Positions 12,289 to 17,569 of a stretch of 17,569 nucleotides of DNA are shown here, one piece after another. Positions within the stretch are counted from its first letter, which is position 1. Every line of letters starts with the position of its first letter. A program made the position numbers and the translations under genes. The notes below the pieces were generated by a model, which was not told the origin of the DNA, searched no databases, and saw only the letters and a program-made list of their open reading frames with translations. Origin of the DNA: CANKHA01 sp035699705 (GTDB lineage: Bacteria; Pseudomonadota; Alphaproteobacteria; Rhizobiales; Xanthobacteraceae); contig DASSPI010000016.1 of assembly GCA_035699705.1 (NCBI GenBank), positions 1-17,569 on the forward strand, written 5' to 3'.

Positions 12289-13521
12289 TCAGGGTTTGGA
12301 ATTAGCCATGTGGTCGAGCACAGCGCGCGTCGGCCAGCAATCGAGCTTCAGCCCGTTGGCCTTCTGGTAAGCGCCCAGCGCCGAGCGCGTCAGCATCCCC
12401 GCCTTGCCGTCGATCTTGTCCTGATAGAGGCCAAGCCGGGTGAGGGTCTGCTGCATCCGCTCCACGTCCGTCGTGTGCAATTGCGACGCCTTGCTCCAGG
12501 GCGTGACGAAAGGACCGCCGCCGGCGATGCGGTCGGCGAGGTTGCCGACAAACAAAACATAGAGATCGGAAAAATTGTAATCCTTGATCACATAATAGTT
12601 CTTCAAGGTCAGAAAGGCCGGACCATAAGTGCCTTCCGGCAGCAGCAGGGAAGCAGCCTCGGCCTGCTCGGCAGCCGATGGCTTGCGCCCGCCGAGCGGC
12701 GCATAGCCGCGCTCGAGCCAGACGCCGACCGGCATGGTATGGCCCGGCTGCGCGACCGTGCAGTCGACATTTTTCGGCGCGCGAACCTCAAAGGCCCAGC
12801 GCTGGTCCCGCTGCCAGCCTTTGTTGACGAGTTGCTTCGCCGCCGAGGCGAGCGCATCCGGCACGGAATTCCAGATGTCGCGCCGGCCGTCGCCGTCGAA
12901 ATCGACGGCGTGCTGGTAAAATTCCGACGGCAGGAATTGCGTGAGCCCCATCGCGCCGGCCCAGGACGAGCGCAACTGCGCGCGCGTGGCATGGCCTTCC
13001 TGCAGCATCTTCAACAGGAACAGCAGCTCCTCGCGAAACTGCTCCTTGCGCCGGCCGAGATAGGCTTGCGTCGCCAGCACGCGGATCGCGTCTCGCCCGT
13101 TACTCGCACGGCCGAAACCGGATTCGCGCCCCCAGATCGCCAGCACCACCGAGGCCGGCACGCCGAAGTCGCGCTCGATGCGCGCCAGCGTGGCGCGGTG
13201 CTCGGCGGCAAGCGCGCGGCCTTGCGCCGCAAGCCGGGTGAGCGAAGCCTCGCGCAGGTAATCCGCCGGCGTCTGCACGAATTCCGGCTGCTGGTCGACC
13301 CGCTTCGGCTGGCCCGGAATCGTGAGGTCGGGCAGCGACAGATCAGGCTCGAGATCGCGCGTGGCGGCGTCGAAAGTGGCGCGCGAGATGCCGCGCTGCT
13401 CCGCTTGCGGCCGCAGCGATTGCAGAAATTGTTGGAAGGCGGCATCGGCGGCGCGCGCCGGTAGTGGCGCCGCGGCGATCAGCGCGGCGACAATCGGCGC
13501 GATGATCAGCGCGACGCGCAT
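12289..13521 (-). CDS. MltB-family lytic murein transglycosylase with C-terminal peptidoglycan-binding domain
   Basis: The 410-residue protein has a signal peptide of about 24 residues (ends ARA). The family GH103 catalytic domain (about 27-340) has the active-site glutamate E133 in IWGRESGFG, SWAGAMGLTQFLPS (186-199) and an EF-hand-like DFDGDGRRDIW (207-217). The last corresponds to the calcium site of E. coli Slt35/MltB. The C-terminal 346-405 is a peptidoglycan-binding type 1 domain (MQQTLTRLGLYQDKIDGKAG). The enzyme cleaves the MurNAc-GlcNAc bond of peptidoglycan with formation of 1,6-anhydroMurNAc in the periplasm. There is no lipobox cysteine, so it is likely soluble. ATG 13521 overlaps the stop of the upstream UPF0114 gene by one base (TGATG), suggesting translational coupling. 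Confidence 0.93.
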   Translation of the reverse strand: MRVALIIAPIVAALIAAAPLPARAADAAFQQFLQSLRPQAEQRGISRATFDAATRDLEPDLSLPDLTIPGQPKRVDQQPEFVQTPADYLREASLTRLAAQGRALAAEHRATLARIERDFGVPASVVLAIWGRESGFGRASNGRDAIRVLATQAYLGRRKEQFREELLFLLKMLQEGHATRAQLRSSWAGAMGLTQFLPSEFYQHAVDFDGDGRRDIWNSVPDALASAAKQLVNKGWQRDQRWAFEVRAPKNVDCTVAQPGHTMPVGVWLERGYAPLGGRKPSAAEQAEAASLLLPEGTYGPAFLTLKNYYVIKDYNFSDLYVLFVGNLADRIAGGGPFVTPWSKASQLHTTDVERMQQTLTRLGLYQDKIDGKAGMLTRSALGAYQKANGLKLDCWPTRAVLDHMANSKP

Positions 13522-14108
13522 CAGTGGGCGTGACCGGGTGCCTTATGAGGGGCACCGGGAATAGGCTGCCCCATCCGGTCCACCGATGCGATGCCGATCG
13601 CGGAGAGAATGAAGACGCAGTGGATGATGGTCTGCCACATCACACCCGTTTCAGTGTAGCCGGTCTTGTCCGAGCCCAGGCTGCCGGCCTCGATGAAGGT
13701 CCGCAGCAGATGAATCGACGAGATGCCGATGATCGCCATGGCGAGCTTGATCTTCAACACGCTGGCATTGACGTGACTGAGCCATTCCGGCTGGTCGGGA
13801 TGGTTCTCGAGCTCAAGCCGCGACACAAAGGTCTCATAGCCGCCGACAATCACCATGATCAGCAGATTGGAGATCATCACCACGTCGATCAATCCGAGCA
13901 CCACCAGCATGATCTGCTGCTCGCTGAAATCGAACGAGTGCAGGATCAGATGCCAGAGTTCTTTCAGAAAAAGAATGACATAGACACCTTGCGCGACGAT
14001 CAGCCCGAGGTAGAGCGGAAGCTGGAGCCAGCGCGAGCCGAAGATCAGTTGCGGCAGCGGCCGCAATGTGCCGGGAGGCGGTGTTGGCGTGTCAGGCGTC
14101 AATGACAT
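13521..14108 (-). CDS. UPF0114 (YqhA-like) family inner-membrane protein
   Basis: The 195-residue protein has a proline-rich 15-residue N-terminus followed by about four membrane helices (roughly 28-50, 65-90, 118-138 and 160-178). Family features are IFGSRWLQLPLYLGLIVAQG (22-41), the conserved segment LVVLGLIDVVMISNLLIMVI, then VGGYETFVSRLE and the loop HVNASVLKIKLAMAIIGISS. The family function is unknown. Start ATG 14108 has TGAGG upstream on the minus strand. It lies 85 bp downstream of ettA on the same strand and overlaps the MltB gene by one base. The coupling is of interest because neither protein's function predicts the other. Confidence 0.9.
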   Translation of the reverse strand: MSLTPDTPTPPPGTLRPLPQLIFGSRWLQLPLYLGLIVAQGVYVILFLKELWHLILHSFDFSEQQIMLVVLGLIDVVMISNLLIMVIVGGYETFVSRLELENHPDQPEWLSHVNASVLKIKLAMAIIGISSIHLLRTFIEAGSLGSDKTGYTETGVMWQTIIHCVFILSAIGIASVDRMGQPIPGAPHKAPGHAH

Positions 14109-14193
14109 GGGGTGACCTCATTTGGACGCATAGGGCGCGCGCTCGCGAGTTATAGGCGATTCGAGTTGCGGATGTGACAGCCAGTGGTCGCCC

Positions 14194-15846
<1,653 letters not shown>

Positions 15847-15900
15847 CGGCGCCCTGCCCTCGTGTCGCGCCACGGCGCATTGTGGGGGAAAGTTGTCGCT

Positions 15901-15929
15901 GATTTAGCGATCCGGCCGGCAAAGAGCAA
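15901..15929 (-). promoter_or_regulatory. Possible sigma-70-type promoter for ettA
   Basis: On the minus strand TTGCTC (plus 15924-15929) and TAAATC (plus 15901-15906) are separated by exactly 17 bases in the 94-bp gap between the debranching-enzyme stop and the ettA start. The match to consensus is moderate (four of six and four of six). It would give a leader of roughly 45-50 bases. This is a weak prediction from two hexamers only. Confidence 0.3.
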
Positions 15930-15940
15930 GCCGGGCGGCC

Positions 15941-17569
15941 TCAGGAATAGACCGCGCTCACCCGCACATGGCCCTTACTGCGGAGCACCTGCACGGACAC
16001 CTCCTCGCCATGGCGGCGCAGGCGCAGGTCGACGCTGGACTGGTCGAGCCGCAGGTTGCGCAGGATCACCTCTTCCAGAAAGGCAGGCAGCCCCGGATTG
16101 CGCAGCCGGATCTCGCGGGTGGCCGGCTCGAATTCGAGCCCGAGCGAGGCCTCCAGCAGAGCGAAAGGCGTGGCGCTGGCCCAGGCCTGCGGCGCGCAGG
16201 CCACCGGGTAGAGCGTCGGCCCCTGCTCCGGCGCGCGGCGGAAACCGCAGAACAATTCCGGCAGCCGCGACAATTCCATGTAGCTCGCCGCATTGAACAT
16301 GCCCATGAAGACGCGATCGACCGCGCTCTTGAATCCATAGCGCGCGAAGCCGAGCGCGATCAGTGCATTGTCGTGCGGCCAGACCGAACCGTTGTGATAG
16401 GACATCGGATTATAGCGGGCCTCCTCCTTGCCCACGGTGCGGATGCCCCAGCCGGTGAAGAATTGCGGCCGCATCAGCCCTTCCGCCACCAGCTTGGCGC
16501 GCTCCGGCCTGACCATCCCGCAGAACAGCAGATGACCGGCGTTGGAGGTCTTCACCGCACAGGGTTTTTTCTTGCCGTCGAGCGCCAGCGCATAGGTGCC
16601 GAGATCCGGGCACCAGAAGCTTTCCTCAAAGCGCTCGGCGAGTTGCGCCGCGGCTTTCTCCAGCGTATCGGCCTGCGAGCTTTTTCCCAGCCAGCGTGCG
16701 CATTGCGCGGCGGCGAGCTTGGCCGCGTAGACGTAGCCCTGCACTTCCGCCAGCGCGATCGGCCCCTCCGCCAGGCGCCCGTCGGCGTGGAAGACCGCAT
16801 CCTGCGAGTCCTTCCAGCCCTGGTTGGCGAGCCCCGCCTCGGTCATGCGGTGGTATTCGACGAATCCGTCGCCATCGAGATCGCCCCATTGGTCGATCCA
16901 GTTCAGCGCGGCTTCGATATGCGGCCACAGCACACGGAGAATTTCGAAGTCGCCGGTGCGCTGCACATAGAGGCCGGCAAGCCAGACAAACAGCGGCGTG
17001 GAATCGACGCTGCCATAATACAGCCCGAACGGCACTTCACGCAGTGCGGCCATTTCGCCGTTGCGCATCTCGTGCAGGATTTTTCCGGGCTGCGCGTCGG
17101 CCAGCGGATCCTCCACCTTCGCCTGATGCGCCGCGAGCCGCGCCAGCACACCCCTGGCGATGCCCGGATCGCACCACAGCGTCTGCATCGCGGTGATGAT
17201 CCCGTCGCGGCCGAAAGTGGTCGAGTACCAGGGGATGCCGGCATAGGGATAGGAGCCCTCCGGCGTCCGCGTCATCAGCATCGAAAGGTCCGCCGCCGAG
17301 CGGCATACCACCTGGTTGAACACAGCATTGGAGGTCTCGACCGCCGCCATGTTTCCGGTCGAAAGCCTGATCGCCCGGAAGGCGGCCTGCATGCCGCGCA
17401 GGAAGGGCGGCGGGCGCACGCCGGGTTCCGCTTTGCTCTCGGCCGCGACGAACAAGACGTAGCGCTGTCCGGGTTGCAGCGTGAGATTGTAGGTGCCGAC
17501 GGTCGCGCCGAGTTGCGTCGGGGCTGGATCGAAAAACAGCATGGTCTGGCGCAACCGGCGATCCAGCCC
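15941..17569 (-). CDS. Amylo-alpha-1,6-glucosidase / glycogen-debranching family protein (5' end outside window)
   Basis: The window shows 542 residues of the C-terminal part; the frame is still open at base 17569, so the true start lies beyond it. A TTG at 17554 is not a credible start. The visible N-terminal end (LFFDPAPTQL, TYNLTLQPGQRYVLFVAAES) is the end of the beta-sandwich domain common to this family. An (alpha/alpha)6 barrel follows, with GIPWYSTTFGRDGIITAMQ, PFGLYYGSVDSTPLFVWLAG, LANQGWKDSQDAVFHADG, a VQGYVYAAKLAAAQCA stretch and MSYHNGSVWPHDNALIALGF. Acidic residues in the FGRDG and WKDSQD regions are candidates for the active site. The family hydrolyses alpha-1,6 branches of glycogen-like or related glucans, usually in the cytosol. 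The ettA gene follows 94 bp downstream on the same strand. Confidence 0.9.
   Translation of the reverse strand, partial: GLDRRLRQTMLFFDPAPTQLGATVGTYNLTLQPGQRYVLFVAAESKAEPGVRPPPFLRGMQAAFRAIRLSTGNMAAVETSNAVFNQVVCRSAADLSMLMTRTPEGSYPYAGIPWYSTTFGRDGIITAMQTLWCDPGIARGVLARLAAHQAKVEDPLADAQPGKILHEMRNGEMAALREVPFGLYYGSVDSTPLFVWLAGLYVQRTGDFEILRVLWPHIEAALNWIDQWGDLDGDGFVEYHRMTEAGLANQGWKDSQDAVFHADGRLAEGPIALAEVQGYVYAAKLAAAQCARWLGKSSQADTLEKAAAQLAERFEESFWCPDLGTYALALDGKKKPCAVKTSNAGHLLFCGMVRPERAKLVAEGLMRPQFFTGWGIRTVGKEEARYNPMSYHNGSVWPHDNALIALGFARYGFKSAVDRVFMGMFNAASYMELSRLPELFCGFRRAPEQGPTLYPVACAPQAWASATPFALLEASLGLEFEPATREIRLRNPGLPAFLEEVILRNLRLDQSSVDLRLRRHGEEVSVQVLRSKGHVRVSAVYS

Overview
The window looks like an ordinary stretch of chromosome from a high-GC alphaproteobacterium. 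It most likely belongs to the Hyphomicrobiales, near Bradyrhizobium/Nitrobacteraceae or Xanthobacteraceae. The reasons are the strong G/C bias at third codon positions, the family content (Bug-type solute-binding protein, UPF0114, DUF2277, EttA, MltB) and intergenic repeats of a kind I recognise from Bradyrhizobium-like genomes. The taxonomic call is inference and no species can be named.

Region by region. Positions 1-596 hold no convincing gene and are a mosaic of palindromic repeats. 722-1741 (+) encodes a sterol desaturase/fatty acid hydroxylase family membrane protein, followed by an inverted pair of 34-bp repeats. 1882-2295 (-) is a small exported protein of unknown function and 2397-2909 (+) a CvpA-family membrane protein. 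2923-3378 (-) is another exported protein of unknown function. 3446-3574 (+) is a truncated SnoaL-like/DUF4440 gene that ends in the same CTAG as the DUF2277 gene facing it (3571-3849, -). 3927-4721 (-) is an exported formylglycine-generating-enzyme-like (SUMF1 fold) protein without the catalytic cysteine pair, and 4823-5797 (+) an orphan Bug/TctC-type binding protein. 5808-6770 (-) is an exported protein with two CAP domains, the second degenerate, and 6892-7308 (+) is a small lipoprotein.

7320-9103 (-) is a two-gene unit: a HGSNAT-like membrane acyltransferase followed 14 bp later by a small four-helix membrane protein. 9328-10311 (-) is an exported PIG-L-type deacetylase-like protein with its own terminator. 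10312-10684 has no gene but contains a GC-rich segment that could fold into a structured RNA. 10685-11191 (+) is a small integral membrane protein. 11351-11644 and 11838-12182 (+) are two related small exported proteins with glycine/alanine-rich segments; each is followed by strong terminators, and the second terminator is duplicated.

From 12289 to the right edge all genes run on the minus strand. In transcription order they are an amylo-alpha-1,6-glucosidase/glycogen-debranching family protein (5' end outside the window), the ABC-F translation factor EttA, a UPF0114 membrane protein and an MltB-type lytic transglycosylase. The last two are joined by a one-base stop/start overlap.

The genes do not form one recognisable pathway. 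Common themes are the cell envelope (MltB, CvpA, membrane acyltransferase, many exported proteins) and carbohydrate handling (debranching enzyme, PIG-L-like protein). I found no CRISPR array, prophage, insertion sequence, rRNA or tRNA, and no convincing undescribed multi-gene system. The most notable signals are compensatory base changes among the three 34-bp repeats, the matching CxxC motifs in both CAP domains, the truncated DUF4440 gene, the paralogous small exported proteins and the candidate structured RNA near 10.5 kb.
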